From JBFMFH01 sp040752275 (GTDB taxonomy: Bacteria > Acidobacteriota > Vicinamibacteria > Vicinamibacterales > JAKQTR01), in contig JBFMFH010000010.1 in assembly GCA_040752275.1 (NCBI GenBank), positions 5,682-69,681 of the forward strand: DNA of 64,000 nt, in the 5' to 3' direction. Positions within the stretch are counted from its first letter, which is position 1; every line of letters begins with the position of its first letter. The position numbers and the translations under genes were made by a program. Positions 30,560 to 39,585 of this stretch are shown one piece after another. Below the pieces are notes generated by a model. That model worked only from the letters and a program-made list of their open reading frames with translations, was not told the DNA's origin and made no database searches.

Positions 30560-31720
30560 CTACCGGGGAGGAACCCTCGGCACCGACGGGTCATGGGACG
30601 GCCGCAGATGCCATTCGAAGAACGTCCAGACGCGATTCCACGAGTCGATCTGCTCGGGTGTGTCTTCCCGCTGAAGCGTTTGGCGGTTCACTCGCCGGTT
30701 GAAGGTGTGGCCTCCGCCACCGGACCCGGGCGGTGGATCCACGTAGATCCTGGTCTCCGCCAAGTCCGGCTTTCGCGAACGGAGCGCATCGACAATCTGC
30801 TGATCCTCGACGAAGTTGACATCCGTGTCGTTGGTGGCCACGTGCACCAGCAGCGGAACCTTCAGCTTGTCGACGTGGTACAGCGGCGAGCGCTCGATGT
30901 AGAGGGCTGGCTTCTCGAACGGCAGTCCGCCGATCCGCTTCTGTGTCGCAAACGACCGCTGGTAGCCAGGCCCCCTGTACGACAGCCGGAAGACCAGGTT
31001 GGTCACCGGCACCATCGCCGAGGCTGCGACGATCGGCGTGTCATCGCGGAACACCGAAAAGAGCGTGATGTAGCCGCCGTGGCTCCACCCCATCATGCCG
31101 ATTCGCGCCGGGTCGACGTGCGGCAGGGTCTTCAGGTAGTCCACGGCCGTCAACACATCGTCGATCTCGTAGCCGCCGTAGTCGATGGCCAGATGGTGGG
31201 CTTCGCCGTATCCCGTGCTGCCTCGGTACTCGGGCGCGATGATCACGTACCCACGCTCGACGGCTTCCTTCACGAACGGGAACATGTTGATGCTCCAGTT
31301 GCCATGGACGCCGCCATGCACCCAGATCATGGCCGCATGGCCCTTGGGTCCGCGCCTCTCGATCGGCTGGAAGAGATACGCCGGAATGTCCATGTCCCCG
31401 ACGCTCGATCGATACGTGATCTTGCTGAAGTCGACCACGCCCTTGCAGGCCTCCGGATACCGGGCATCCTCTCTGGCCTTGGCGTCCAGATCCCGCCGGA
31501 AGTCGTAGCCGGGCGCATGGTCTTCGTGCCGGTTCGACGCGTAAAGTGTGCGCGCCCGTTCCTCGTCGATGGGAATCTGCGGGCGCTGGCGCGGCGGCGG
31601 CTGGACCTGACCGGGGGAACGCATCTGCGGCGCCGCGCTCTGCGGGGCCTGGGCCGCGACCGACGAAACGACGAGTGCCACTCCAAGCAGCGTGGGCAGA
31701 ACGTACAGCCGTCGAAGCAC
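30560..31720 (-). CDS. Exported prolyl-oligopeptidase-family (S9-like) hydrolase
   Basis: A 386-residue secreted alpha/beta hydrolase. Signal peptide in RLYVLPTLLGVALVVSSVAAQ. The core shows AMIWVHGGVHGNW as oxyanion region, APEYRGSTGYGEAHH, nucleophile Ser in MMGWSHGGYITL, Asp in VATNDTDVNFVED and His in GGGGHTFNRR. This is the S9C-like catalytic domain without a beta-propeller, so it may be a small-peptide hydrolase or an esterase. Start GTG 31720 is ten bases after AGGAGG, a little long; no closer start exists in frame. It is the last of a minus-strand hydrolase series (amidase, alpha/beta hydrolase, this gene). Confidence 0.85.
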   Translation of the reverse strand: MLRRLYVLPTLLGVALVVSSVAAQAPQSAAPQMRSPGQVQPPPRQRPQIPIDEERARTLYASNRHEDHAPGYDFRRDLDAKAREDARYPEACKGVVDFSKITYRSSVGDMDIPAYLFQPIERRGPKGHAAMIWVHGGVHGNWSINMFPFVKEAVERGYVIIAPEYRGSTGYGEAHHLAIDYGGYEIDDVLTAVDYLKTLPHVDPARIGMMGWSHGGYITLFSVFRDDTPIVAASAMVPVTNLVFRLSYRGPGYQRSFATQKRIGGLPFEKPALYIERSPLYHVDKLKVPLLVHVATNDTDVNFVEDQQIVDALRSRKPDLAETRIYVDPPPGSGGGGHTFNRRVNRQTLQREDTPEQIDSWNRVWTFFEWHLRPSHDPSVPRVPPR

Positions 31721-31792
31721 GATGATGACACCTCCTGGTGGGCGACGGACGGATGGTAGCACACAGGGGCCAGGCGATTGGCCACGGGTGTT

Positions 31793-32641
31793 TCACTCCG
31801 TCTTCTGCCCTCCACCAACCGTGGTCGGTCGAAGGCTTCGTGTCTCAACGCCGCGCACGAACTCGAGCAGCAGGCGGTTGAACTCCGCCGGCTGTTCCCA
31901 GCACGTGGCGTGTCCAGCCCCGGGGATGACGTGCAGGTCGCTGCCGGCAATCGAGCGATGAAGAACGTCCGCGTAAGCCGGCCCCTTCAACAGGTCGAGC
32001 TCGCCGACCACGATCCGCGCCGGAACTGTGACGGCCGGCAGGCGCGATGTGAAGTCCACGGATGAGAGAAACGCCTCGCAGAGTCTGACGACCGCCGGGA
32101 AGTCCAGGTCGCGGTAGCGCGCCCGGGCCGCGTCCAGGAGTTCCGCGTGCGACGCGATGAACCCAGGCGAGAAGTTCCACGGGACCGTCACAAGGTAGAA
32201 CAGTTCCGGGTCGCCCAGGCGCGCGGCCTCACGCCAACCCTCGATGACGAGACGCAGTTCCGGCCCGGCCTCGCTGACCGTGTCTGCGAGGAACAGGCTG
32301 CGTGTGGCCGGCGGGTGTCGCAGAGCGAAGGCCTGTGCCACCTCCCCGCCGTAGGAGATCCCGGCGATGTGCGCTGCTGGGATCTCGAGCGCCACGAGCA
32401 GGCCGGCGAGATCATCGGCATGCTGCTCCATGGAGTACGGACCCGGGGGATGGGCCGACAGACCCTGTCCCCGGCAGTCGTAGAGCAGCAGGCGGCAGGC
32501 ATCGGACAGGGCCCCACGTTGGGGAAGCCACGACGAGGCCGCATTCATCAGAATGCCGTTGTTGAGCACGATGACGGGCGCGTCCGCAGGACCGTGCAGT
32601 TCGTAGTACAGGCCCACTCCGTGAACATCAATGACTGGCAC
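31793..32641 (-). CDS. Alpha/beta hydrolase
   Basis: A 282-residue cytoplasmic hydrolase of the 3-oxoadipate enol-lactonase/haloperoxidase type. It opens PVIDVHGVGLYYELHGP, then VIVLNNGILMNAASSW and LLLYDCRGQGLS. The nucleophile is Ser in IAGISYGGEVAQ, the acid lies in VVGELDLLKGP and the His in VIPGAGHATCWEQP. An NNG takes the place of the usual HGxG oxyanion motif, which is atypical and may alter substrate range. The start is GTG 32641 with GGGAG five bases upstream; a GTG two codons earlier is also possible. No signal peptide. Confidence 0.85.
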   Translation of the reverse strand: MPVIDVHGVGLYYELHGPADAPVIVLNNGILMNAASSWLPQRGALSDACRLLLYDCRGQGLSAHPPGPYSMEQHADDLAGLLVALEIPAAHIAGISYGGEVAQAFALRHPPATRSLFLADTVSEAGPELRLVIEGWREAARLGDPELFYLVTVPWNFSPGFIASHAELLDAARARYRDLDFPAVVRLCEAFLSSVDFTSRLPAVTVPARIVVGELDLLKGPAYADVLHRSIAGSDLHVIPGAGHATCWEQPAEFNRLLLEFVRGVETRSLRPTTVGGGQKTE

Positions 32642-32740
32642 ACACACTCCCGGGCAACTCTGCGGAGCACCGGCCGGACAATCATCCGGCGCCACGCACC
32701 CGCTCGCGCGAGCGGCGGCCCCGTCGCCCGGCTTCCGTGC

Positions 32741-34504
32741 TCATGGCGTCAGCTTGGGCGCGGTCCGGCGCCTGGTCGCCTGCTCGAAGGCGTAGGCCAT
32801 CGCGATCAGCTTCGGCTCGGCGCACGCGCCGGCCGTGAAGCTCACACCCCAGGGAGCCGGCTTGGGATCGAATCCAGGCGGGAACGGTGCCGCACTGCCA
32901 CGGCCGCCGCCCGCGCCACCGCGCCCGCCGCTCTCGCTGCTCCTCGGCAGAAATGCGAATGGCACCACGATGGTGGGGTAGCCGGGTTTCGCCGCGATGG
33001 ACGCGCTGCTCGTGCCCGGGAACAGGAGGGCGTCGAGCCGGTGTGCCTTCATCGCCGCGTCGATGCCTTCGGTCCCGGCAAGCCGGAGGTCCTTTTCCCG
33101 GTCGGCCAGATAGCGCGTGCGGTCGGTCTGGAGGTTCATCTCGTCGGAGATGTCGAGCTGGGCCTGACCGTACTTGATCGCGCCAGCGAGCTGGTGGGCC
33201 ACGTTCCACTGTCGCAGCTCGGTCAACGTCTTGACCGGGGTCCGGTCGCCGAGCGAGGCGAGCCACGCGTTGAAATCGCGCTTCATCCCGAACTTGAAGA
33301 CGATCGAACAGTTCGCGTCCTTGCCCTTGCCGCCGTTCAGGCCCGAGCACGTGTTCCACGCCAGCAGGCTCTTCTCGGGATCGGTGGCGATGACGCTCGG
33401 AATGTCCGCCGGGTCGACCATCACCGCACCCCGCTGCTTCAGGATCTCGATGGCCTCGGCCATCAGCTTCGCCTGCCCCTCGTTGAGCCCTCCTCGGCCT
33501 CCTCGCCCCCCCTCACCCGGCAGGCGCTCGTAGTAGTACGCCCGCGGGACGCCGATGCGGGCGCCCCTCAGGCCGTCCGCGTCGAGGAACCTCGTGTAGT
33601 CGCGGCCGGGCGGTGGTTGGCAGGTCTTCGTGGCCGGGTCATTCGGATCCGGCGCCGCACCCTCCAGCGCACCCAGCACGATGGCCGCATCCGCGACAGT
33701 CCGGGCCATGGGACCTGGCGTGTCCTGATCCGCCGTGATTGGGATGACACCGTATCGACTCACGCGGCCAACGGTCGGCTTGATGCCGACCAACATGTTG
33801 GCGGCTGACGGGCTGAGAATCGATCCGGAGGTTTCGGTCCCCACGTTGGCCGCCCAGAAGCCTGCGTTCGTCCCGATCCCTGAACTCGAGCCCCCGGTTC
33901 CGAGAACAGGGCGTCCGTCGAAGCTCCCCTCCCGTGGGTCTCGCCTCGGATCGTACGGGTTCATCCCGTACCCGGCCAGTGCGTTGTAGTTTCCGGGCAT
34001 CCCGCTGGCCACCCAGTTGGCCAGCTCCGTCATGCCGGTCTTGGCCAGGATGATCGCACCGGCATCCCGGAGGTTCTTCGTGAGCGTGGCCTCGTAGGGT
34101 GGAACCAGCCCGTCGAACGCCAGCGCCCCGCCGGTTGTCGGCATGTCTGTCGTGTGGATGTTGTCCTTGAGCGCAACGGGGATCCCATGGAGGGGCCCGC
34201 GGATCTTCCCGGCCGCGCGCTCCCGGTCCAGCGCCTCCGCCTCCTCGAGGGCTCTCGCATTCACCGTGATGATGGCGTTCAGCCTATCTTCGAACATGGC
34301 GATCCGTTCGAGATGCAGACGCACCAGCTCGCGCGAAGTCAGGCGGCCCTGCTCCATCGCCGCGCGCATCTCCGGAATGGTGGCTTCGGCGATGTCGAAC
34401 GGCGGAGACGGCGCCGGCGGCGGACCCGACCGGCGGATCTGGGCAGACACGGCTAGGGATGCAACTCCGGCAGCCAGCAACACGGCAACGACAATGCGCT
34501 TCAT
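32741..34504 (-). CDS. Exported amidase-signature enzyme
   Basis: A 587-residue amidase-signature hydrolase. The catalytic Ser-cisSer-Lys triad is complete: Lys113 in VALKDNIHTTD, cis-Ser in GGSSSGIGTNAG (residues 204-215) and nucleophile Ser228 in GTETSGSIL. A signal peptide (RIVVAVLLAAGVASLAVS) makes it periplasmic. A Gly/Arg-rich insert (ESGGRGGAGGGRGSAAP) interrupts the C-terminal part, and the end GVSFTAGACAEPKLIAMAYAFEQ is typical of the family. Close relatives hydrolyse amides of peptides, nitrile-derived amides or aryl amides; substrate is open. It follows the second TonB receptor by 115 nt. Confidence 0.9.
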   Translation of the reverse strand: MKRIVVAVLLAAGVASLAVSAQIRRSGPPPAPSPPFDIAEATIPEMRAAMEQGRLTSRELVRLHLERIAMFEDRLNAIITVNARALEEAEALDRERAAGKIRGPLHGIPVALKDNIHTTDMPTTGGALAFDGLVPPYEATLTKNLRDAGAIILAKTGMTELANWVASGMPGNYNALAGYGMNPYDPRRDPREGSFDGRPVLGTGGSSSGIGTNAGFWAANVGTETSGSILSPSAANMLVGIKPTVGRVSRYGVIPITADQDTPGPMARTVADAAIVLGALEGAAPDPNDPATKTCQPPPGRDYTRFLDADGLRGARIGVPRAYYYERLPGEGGRGGRGGLNEGQAKLMAEAIEILKQRGAVMVDPADIPSVIATDPEKSLLAWNTCSGLNGGKGKDANCSIVFKFGMKRDFNAWLASLGDRTPVKTLTELRQWNVAHQLAGAIKYGQAQLDISDEMNLQTDRTRYLADREKDLRLAGTEGIDAAMKAHRLDALLFPGTSSASIAAKPGYPTIVVPFAFLPRSSESGGRGGAGGGRGSAAPFPPGFDPKPAPWGVSFTAGACAEPKLIAMAYAFEQATRRRTAPKLTP

Positions 34505-34619
34505 GGCACGAGCCTCCTCCGCATTCCAGGCGGCACCGGCAGCATCCGGGACGCCCGAATCGGGCAGAGTCTACCAGAAAGGCGACCGGCTACGGACGAC
34601 AGCGGTGGGCCGTCAGGGA

Positions 34620-36833
34620 TCAGAACCGCGCTGTCGCCGTGAGCACCGCACTGACGCCTGGCGCCTGAACCGCACGCGAATCGGGGCTCACGGGGTAGGC
34701 CCGGTCCAGCAGATTGCGGACCGTCAGGTTCACGTCGAACCACCTCGTCACCGTGACGCCGCCGGCGGCATCGATGAGCGTGTAGCCCGGCATCCTGATC
34801 TCGGTCGGTCCCGGACGCACGTCCTTCGCGTAGAACGCTCCGCGCACCTGGGCGAAGGTGCGGGTGCCGATGGGGCGGCGGACGGTCAATGTGAAGGTCG
34901 GCGGCGGAATGTCGTCAAGTGCCGCCTCGTTGTCGAGCGCCCTGCCCCGCGTCACCGTGCCAGTCGCCTCGAGCGTGACCTTCGCGCCGAGCACCGCCTG
35001 GACCTCCAGTTCGACCCCCTGTATGCGCGCCTTGCCCCGATTCCGGAAGAAGAAGAAGTCGGTGGCGGTCTGGTAGCGCTCGATCAGATCCGTGATGCGG
35101 TACTGGTAGTAGAAGAGACCCGCGCGGATGCGCGATGCCGTGTACCGCATCCCAACGTCGAACTGGCGGCTTCGCTCCGGCTCGAGATCCGGGTTGCCCG
35201 TGATGAAGCCGCGGCCGGTCGGACCCCGGTAGTACCGGTCCGACACGGTGGGATCCCGGAAACCCGTGCCGGCCTGCCCGGTGATGGTCACCCCGGCGAA
35301 CGGCCCCACGCTCAGGGACGCGCTCCCGGAGACGGATCCGCCGGACGTCGAGCGATCGCCGAAGTACCCCCCGCGATTGCTGCTGGTCACGTAGTCGCCG
35401 CGGACGCCGCCCCCTGCCGTGACCTTCGGGCCGAACGCCAGATCGATGGTGGCATACACACCGGTGTCTCGCCGGGCCGCGCGGTCGATCGAGACATTGA
35501 CGACCTCGGAGGCGAGAGGCCCCGCGACCGCGTACTGCCGGATGATGTCCAGCGCGTGGACGCCGTAGCGGCCGTTCACGTCGGCCCCCAGCTCGAACCG
35601 CACGTTCCGCAGCAGCCGCTCGGCCGACGCGCGCACCTGGTAGTCGCGAGCGTCATAGTCGGCGCGTTCGATCGAACCTCCACGCGCCGACGTCGCGAAG
35701 CGCTCCTGCTCGGTGATCTGGCGGTAGGTGCCAAGAAAGGTACTGAACACGACGCGTTCGAACCCCGCCACCTGCCTGAGGTCGTAGCTGGCCGTGAAGC
35801 GGTGCGAGTCCTCGGTCGGGTAGGAGAAGCGAACGGCTCCGGAGTTCGTGCGCGGCCGGTCGATGTCCTCGCCGAAATCGCTCTGCCAGACCGCACCGAG
35901 GGTCCCCCGGCCGATGGCGTACTCGCCCCGCACCAGGAAGCCCCGGTCGGTCGCGCCCGAGTTGGCCACCTCGCCGGCCGGGCTCCGATAGTCGTCGAAG
36001 TCCCGGTAGTGAGCCTGGACCAGCAGGCCGCCCTTGCCCAGTCCCTTGGACAGTTCGACCCCGACGCGCCGCTGGGGAATGCCGGCACCCAGGGCCCCAA
36101 CGATCCGCCCGCCCCACGGCGAGTCCGGGGCGATACGTCGTGTGCGCGCGTAGATCACCCCGCCGAACGCGTCCGACCCATACGCCACCGAGCCGGGCCC
36201 TCTCGCAATCTCCACCCCATCGAGTACGAACGGATCGAGATACGTCGCGCTGGGCCCGACGCGGCGGTCGCTCGTCACCCGGGCGCCGTCGATCAGGATC
36301 AGCGTCCGTCCGCGCGCCAGGCCGCGGATGGCAGGGACGGCCGCGTGCCCTTCCGAAACGGTCGACACGCCGGCGACGCTCTCCAGAGCCTGGGTCAGGT
36401 TGGCGGGTTGCCGGAGCTGGATGTCCAGTGCGGGCAGGTAGGCCGTTGCGCTCCCGGGCGTGGCCTCGATGTCCGGCGCAGCCCCGGCCGTGACCGTGAC
36501 TGTTTCGTCGATCAGCGGCGAAATGCGAATCTCGAGAGGACCGTCCTTCGAGACCTCCTCGACTAGGACGGGCTTCGTGAACCGTTCACCGGGCAGGATC
36601 ACCAGGATCTCGAACGGGGGCGTCGGGTCGGGCTTCCAGACGAACATCCCGTCGGCGTTGGTGTACACGGCGCCAGGCCGTCCGAGGATCGTCACTTCGG
36701 CATTGGCGATCGGCTTTCCCGTGCGAGCGTCCACTACGCGTCCTTCGAGCGCCCACGCCGTCGAGCCGAGCGCCAGCCCCAGCACCGCGGCGGCCAGCGT
36801 TCGAGCCGTCCAGAGGACCATTCGATCCCGCAT
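34620..36833 (-). CDS. TonB-dependent receptor (BtuB/siderophore type)
   Basis: A 737-residue outer-membrane receptor. Signal region TLAAAVLGLALGSTAWA; a short carboxypeptidase-regulatory domain (EGRVVDARTGKPIANAEVTI..TNADGMFVW). Then comes a linker with DETVTVTAGAAPDIEATPG, a TonB-box-like segment. The plug carries NLTQALESVAGVSTVSEGHAAVPAIRGLARGRTLILIDG, and the 22-strand barrel ends ALDNEAALDD..RPIGTRTF..NLTVRNLLDRAYPVSPDSR with final Phe. This is the smaller BtuB/FepA class, likely for a metal chelate or corrinoid. The start could also be the ATG at 36821, which has GGGA upstream. It lies directly downstream of blaI and M56 on the same strand. Confidence 0.9.
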   Translation of the reverse strand: MRDRMVLWTARTLAAAVLGLALGSTAWALEGRVVDARTGKPIANAEVTILGRPGAVYTNADGMFVWKPDPTPPFEILVILPGERFTKPVLVEEVSKDGPLEIRISPLIDETVTVTAGAAPDIEATPGSATAYLPALDIQLRQPANLTQALESVAGVSTVSEGHAAVPAIRGLARGRTLILIDGARVTSDRRVGPSATYLDPFVLDGVEIARGPGSVAYGSDAFGGVIYARTRRIAPDSPWGGRIVGALGAGIPQRRVGVELSKGLGKGGLLVQAHYRDFDDYRSPAGEVANSGATDRGFLVRGEYAIGRGTLGAVWQSDFGEDIDRPRTNSGAVRFSYPTEDSHRFTASYDLRQVAGFERVVFSTFLGTYRQITEQERFATSARGGSIERADYDARDYQVRASAERLLRNVRFELGADVNGRYGVHALDIIRQYAVAGPLASEVVNVSIDRAARRDTGVYATIDLAFGPKVTAGGGVRGDYVTSSNRGGYFGDRSTSGGSVSGSASLSVGPFAGVTITGQAGTGFRDPTVSDRYYRGPTGRGFITGNPDLEPERSRQFDVGMRYTASRIRAGLFYYQYRITDLIERYQTATDFFFFRNRGKARIQGVELEVQAVLGAKVTLEATGTVTRGRALDNEAALDDIPPPTFTLTVRRPIGTRTFAQVRGAFYAKDVRPGPTEIRMPGYTLIDAAGGVTVTRWFDVNLTVRNLLDRAYPVSPDSRAVQAPGVSAVLTATARF

Positions 36834-36883
36834 GGAAGAAGACGTCCCCATCCTTGGGACCTTAGTCGGGACGACGGAACTAC

Positions 36884-36908
36884 TACCATACCTCGTAGCA
36901 GAACCGAC
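36884..36908. promoter_or_regulatory. Possible BlaI operator/promoter of the receptor
   Basis: In the 128 nt before the receptor gene the minus strand reads CTACGAGGTATGGTAGTAG. CTAC and GTAG arms are separated by eight bases, in a locally AT-richer patch. BlaI/MecI operators are TAC/GTA inverted repeats, but usually with a four-base gap, so this is only a candidate. Confidence 0.3.
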
Positions 36909-36961
36909 CGCCGGACGAACAGTGGCAAGGAGGAGGAGGCCGATGCGGGAAGCCGAGGAAC

Positions 36962-37939
36962 TCAGGGCATACGCTGCACGAGCCACTCGGTGGCGGCATA
37001 GACGGTGCGTCCCGAGTCAGTGGTGACCACGAGCATGACGGCGGTGAGCGCCGCTGACATCGCCAACAGTGGCCAGGATGAGGACTTTGGGGTGGTCACA
37101 ACGTCGGGATGCGACCTCTCCAGGAGGCGCCGCACGCGGTGTTCGATTCCGGCGCCACGATAGAAGAGCACGCCAGCAGACCACGTGGCCGGCGCGCGCA
37201 TGGCGGCAAGGCGCGACACGGCCACGAGGGCGCCGGCCAACTCCACATCGCATGCGCCGGACGCCGCCGCGTGATCGTCGGCGGCCTCCTCCGCAGCATC
37301 CTGCCACGCCGCGATCATGTCCGAGCCCCGCCGCGTCCACCACAACGTGTCGGCCGCTGCCGTCAGCGCCAGTCGCCGGAGATTGTCCCGGGCCCTCACG
37401 TGTCCCTGCTCGTGGGCGGCAATCGCCGCCAGCTCCTCGCTCGAGCACCGCTCCATGACGGCACGCGCGACAACCAGCCGGGGCCGACACCACCCCACGA
37501 CGGCTGCCACCGGAAAGTCGTCGTCGACCACGCGCACGGCCATCTCCACGCCGGGCACGGCCACGCTCCGGCCATCGGTCTCCCACGCGCGCGCGAGTCT
37601 CGCCGACGCCACCAGGGCGCCAGATGCCCGGGCCATCCCGCCCGCCAGCAGGAGAGCACCCAGCGCGGCTGGCGCGAGCAGGGTCAGACCCGCGGACTCG
37701 GACGCGTTCGGGGGCTCGAAGGCCACGAACGCCAGCCCGACGATGGTACCCGCGGCCAGCGGGGCGGCGGCTGGAACGATCCGCCAGGCGAAGAACACAC
37801 GGGCCCTCACCTCCGCCTTGGCTCCGCCGGCCAGTCGCCTGACGAGTGGCCACGCCGACCACGCCGTGAGTCCCAGGAACGCGTTGGACAGCGCCACCGC
37901 CGCCGACGCCACCACGCAGGTCAGCCAGATGGCGTTCAT
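36962..37939 (-). CDS. M56-family membrane metallopeptidase (BlaR1-like sensor without penicillin-binding domain)
   Basis: A 325-residue integral-membrane protein. N-terminal helices at about 1-30, 55-75 and 85-110, then a cytoplasmic zinc protease loop with HExxH as HEQGH at residues 176-180 (AAIAAHEQGHVRARDNLRR). The downstream EEAADDHAAA segment supplies the third ligand. A final helix lies near 300-316. BlaR1/MecR1 have the same core plus an extracellular beta-lactam-binding domain; that domain is missing here, so the signal sensed is unknown. It overlaps blaI by ATGA (37936-37939). Expected role: cleave or inactivate the BlaI repressor on signal. Confidence 0.88.
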   Translation of the reverse strand: MNAIWLTCVVASAAVALSNAFLGLTAWSAWPLVRRLAGGAKAEVRARVFFAWRIVPAAAPLAAGTIVGLAFVAFEPPNASESAGLTLLAPAALGALLLAGGMARASGALVASARLARAWETDGRSVAVPGVEMAVRVVDDDFPVAAVVGWCRPRLVVARAVMERCSSEELAAIAAHEQGHVRARDNLRRLALTAAADTLWWTRRGSDMIAAWQDAAEEAADDHAAASGACDVELAGALVAVSRLAAMRAPATWSAGVLFYRGAGIEHRVRRLLERSHPDVVTTPKSSSWPLLAMSAALTAVMLVVTTDSGRTVYAATEWLVQRMP

Positions 37940-38382
37940 GCACGCCCCCGATCGCGGGTGGCGTTCTTGCGCTCGCGTACGAGCCGTTCCAATTCGTCGA
38001 GCGCCCGTGCGTCGCTCTCGCTCACCGCGTCCACGAGGGTCGACAGGATCGGCCTCAGCAGCGCCCTCCCCGATTGGAGCAGTCCGGCAATCGCGTGCCG
38101 CGCCGCCTCTGACACCAGCGCTTCACGCGAGTACCGCGGGCGGTACACGTACGCCCGGCCGGACTTGCTCCGCTCCAGCAGCCCCTTCCGGTACAACCGG
38201 TCGAGCGTCGTCATCAGCGTGGTATAGGCCGTCGAGGGGAACGCCGGCTGCAGGTCTCGGACACTGGCCGAGCCCCTCTGCCGCCAGAGACAGTCGAGCA
38301 CGCGGCGCTCGAGGGGCCCAAGCGCGGCGCCGCGACCGGCAGGAGGCCGGCCCGAGCGGAACTGGAGTCGTTCGCGGAACAC
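37936..38382 (-). CDS. BlaI/MecI/CopY-family transcriptional repressor
   Basis: A 148-residue winged-helix repressor. The HTH is LGPLERRVLDCLWRQRGSASVRDL..STAYTTLMTTLDRLYRKGLLERSKSGRAYVYRP, the Penicillinase_R pattern with the conserved YTT recognition helix. The C-terminal helix for dimerization follows, and its cleavage would release DNA. GTG at 38382 is the start that fits the family. Upstream the frame stays open but translates the heptad repeat into an artefactual PESRIPN repeat peptide. TATAAT lies ten nt before the GTG, so the transcript may be almost leaderless. Confidence 0.9.
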   Translation of the reverse strand: MFRERLQFRSGRPPAGRGAALGPLERRVLDCLWRQRGSASVRDLQPAFPSTAYTTLMTTLDRLYRKGLLERSKSGRAYVYRPRYSREALVSEAARHAIAGLLQSGRALLRPILSTLVDAVSESDARALDELERLVRERKNATRDRGRA

Positions 38383-38391
38383 GTCCCCCGG

Positions 38392-38397
38392 ATTATA
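38392..38397 (-). promoter_or_regulatory. -10 box of the blaI-M56 operon
   Basis: A perfect TATAAT on the minus strand, nine bases before the GTG start. The -35 position falls just at the edge of the heptad array at 38414-38469 and has no consensus TTGACA. Changes in array length would not alter -10 to start spacing but could alter upstream contacts. Confidence 0.6.
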
Positions 38398-38413
38398 CAG
38401 GGGGCCAAGGGCC

Positions 38414-38469
38414 GGGATTCGGGATTCGGGATTCGGGATTCGGGACTTGGGATTCGGGATTCGGGATTC
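38414..38469. repeat. Heptad tandem array (GGGATTC)8
   Basis: Eight consecutive 7-mers: seven are GGGATTC and the fifth is GGGACTT. GGCC flanks the array on both sides. It occupies the 308-nt divergent region between blaI and the FHA gene, immediately upstream of the blaI -10 box. The rest of that region holds only a short GATATCGG duplication near 38527-38545 and the RBS of the FHA gene. Confidence 0.85.
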
Positions 38470-38690
38470 GGGCCGGTGGCACCGCGTGGGGTCGGGCCCG
38501 CTGGGCGGGCGGCGCCCGATGTGGCTCGATATCGGATATCGGCGGCAATCGGCTCCCCCTCCTGCCCGACCACGATGGGTCCAGACGGAGGCGGTCAAGA
38601 CGCGCCGCCGCCGTTGATTGGCCGCGGGCTTCCTGCTACGCTTTCGGATTGGTCTGCGGTTCCGCGAGCGGCGGACCAGGGGGATCAGAC

Positions 38691-39494
38691 ATGTCAGAGC
38701 CCACGATCCGCGTCGACATGGCCGTGCTGGACAGGCTCACCGAGACCGGCCGGGAGCGAGCGGTCCTCGAGGACTACCGCCGGCGCGCCGAGTCGAGCAA
38801 GGACGAGGTCGACGAACAGGTGTACGCGCGGGTGATGAGCGACTACACGTCGCGAATCCAGGCACTCGAGTCCGCCACGGAGCCGCTGCGGGCGCAGGCC
38901 CGCGCCGAGTTCGACAAGCTGAAGGCCGGCTACGAGCATGTCGAGCAGACGGCGCGGCAGGCACGCGCCGAGAAGACGGAACTCGAGTTCCGTCACGCCG
39001 TCGGCGAGTTCGACGCGGCGGAGCTTGCGCGGCGCCTGCAGGAGCCGGTGCGCCTGATCGAGGAGTGCGAGAAGGCCGGCAAGGACCTCGACACGCAGAA
39101 GATCCGGTTCATCGAGGCCTTTGGCAGCGAGGAGGCCCTGTTCGGTATCAGGACGAAGAAGGTCGCCCCAGGAGATCCCGATGCCAGACCGGCCGGGTAC
39201 CGCCGGCGCGCCGTCGCGCACGTCGAGGGCGACGACATCGAGCCCATGGAGTTCGCCCTGGGGTCCATCGCCCGCATCGGACGAGCGGACGACAACGAGA
39301 TGTGCATTCCGAGCCGGGGGTTGTCCCGCCACCACGCCATCATTCAGGCCACCGTCAAGGGATTCGTCGTTCGCGATCTCGGGTCACAGAACGGCACAGC
39401 GGTCAACGGCGAGCGTGTGGACACCCAGGATGTCCGGGATGGCGACACGATTGGCGTCGGACAGGTCCGCATCGAGCTGCGGATGTCCCCGTAG
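38691..39494 (+). CDS. FHA-domain protein with N-terminal coiled coil
   Basis: A 267-residue cytoplasmic protein. Residues about 20-145 are charged, heptad-like helix (RERAVLEDYRRRAESSKDEV, LRAQARAEFDKLKAGYEHVEQ). The C-terminal FHA domain at about 173-265 shows all the phosphothreonine-binding landmarks: ARIGRADDNEMCIP, LSRHHAIIQ, and DLGSQNGTAVNGERV. FHA domains bind phosphothreonine peptides made by Ser/Thr kinases; no kinase is adjacent. GGGGGATCAGAC precedes the ATG. A short CxxC is not present between the two parts, only a GIRTKKVAPGD linker. Confidence 0.9.
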   Translation: MSEPTIRVDMAVLDRLTETGRERAVLEDYRRRAESSKDEVDEQVYARVMSDYTSRIQALESATEPLRAQARAEFDKLKAGYEHVEQTARQARAEKTELEFRHAVGEFDAAELARRLQEPVRLIEECEKAGKDLDTQKIRFIEAFGSEEALFGIRTKKVAPGDPDARPAGYRRRAVAHVEGDDIEPMEFALGSIARIGRADDNEMCIPSRGLSRHHAIIQATVKGFVVRDLGSQNGTAVNGERVDTQDVRDGDTIGVGQVRIELRMSP

Positions 39495-39585
39495 GCACCG
39501 AACCGGGTGAGGGCCGTCACCGCCTGGCCCCTCGTCCAGCCGGAAGCGCCGGGCCCGGCGTCCAGGCAAGCGGTCCGCAACGGCC

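Noticed and set aside
36962..38382. Beta-lactamase regulatory system (blaR1-blaI)
   Set aside because: No beta-lactamase gene is in the neighbourhood and the M56 protein lacks the penicillin-binding sensor domain.
38414..38469. CRISPR array
   Set aside because: Units are 7 nt with no spacers, and no cas genes are present.
38383..38598. N-terminal extension of BlaI with a PESRIPN repeat peptide
   Set aside because: The repeat peptide is just the GGGATTC array translated. GTG at 38382 fits the family length and a TATAAT box lies inside the supposed extension.
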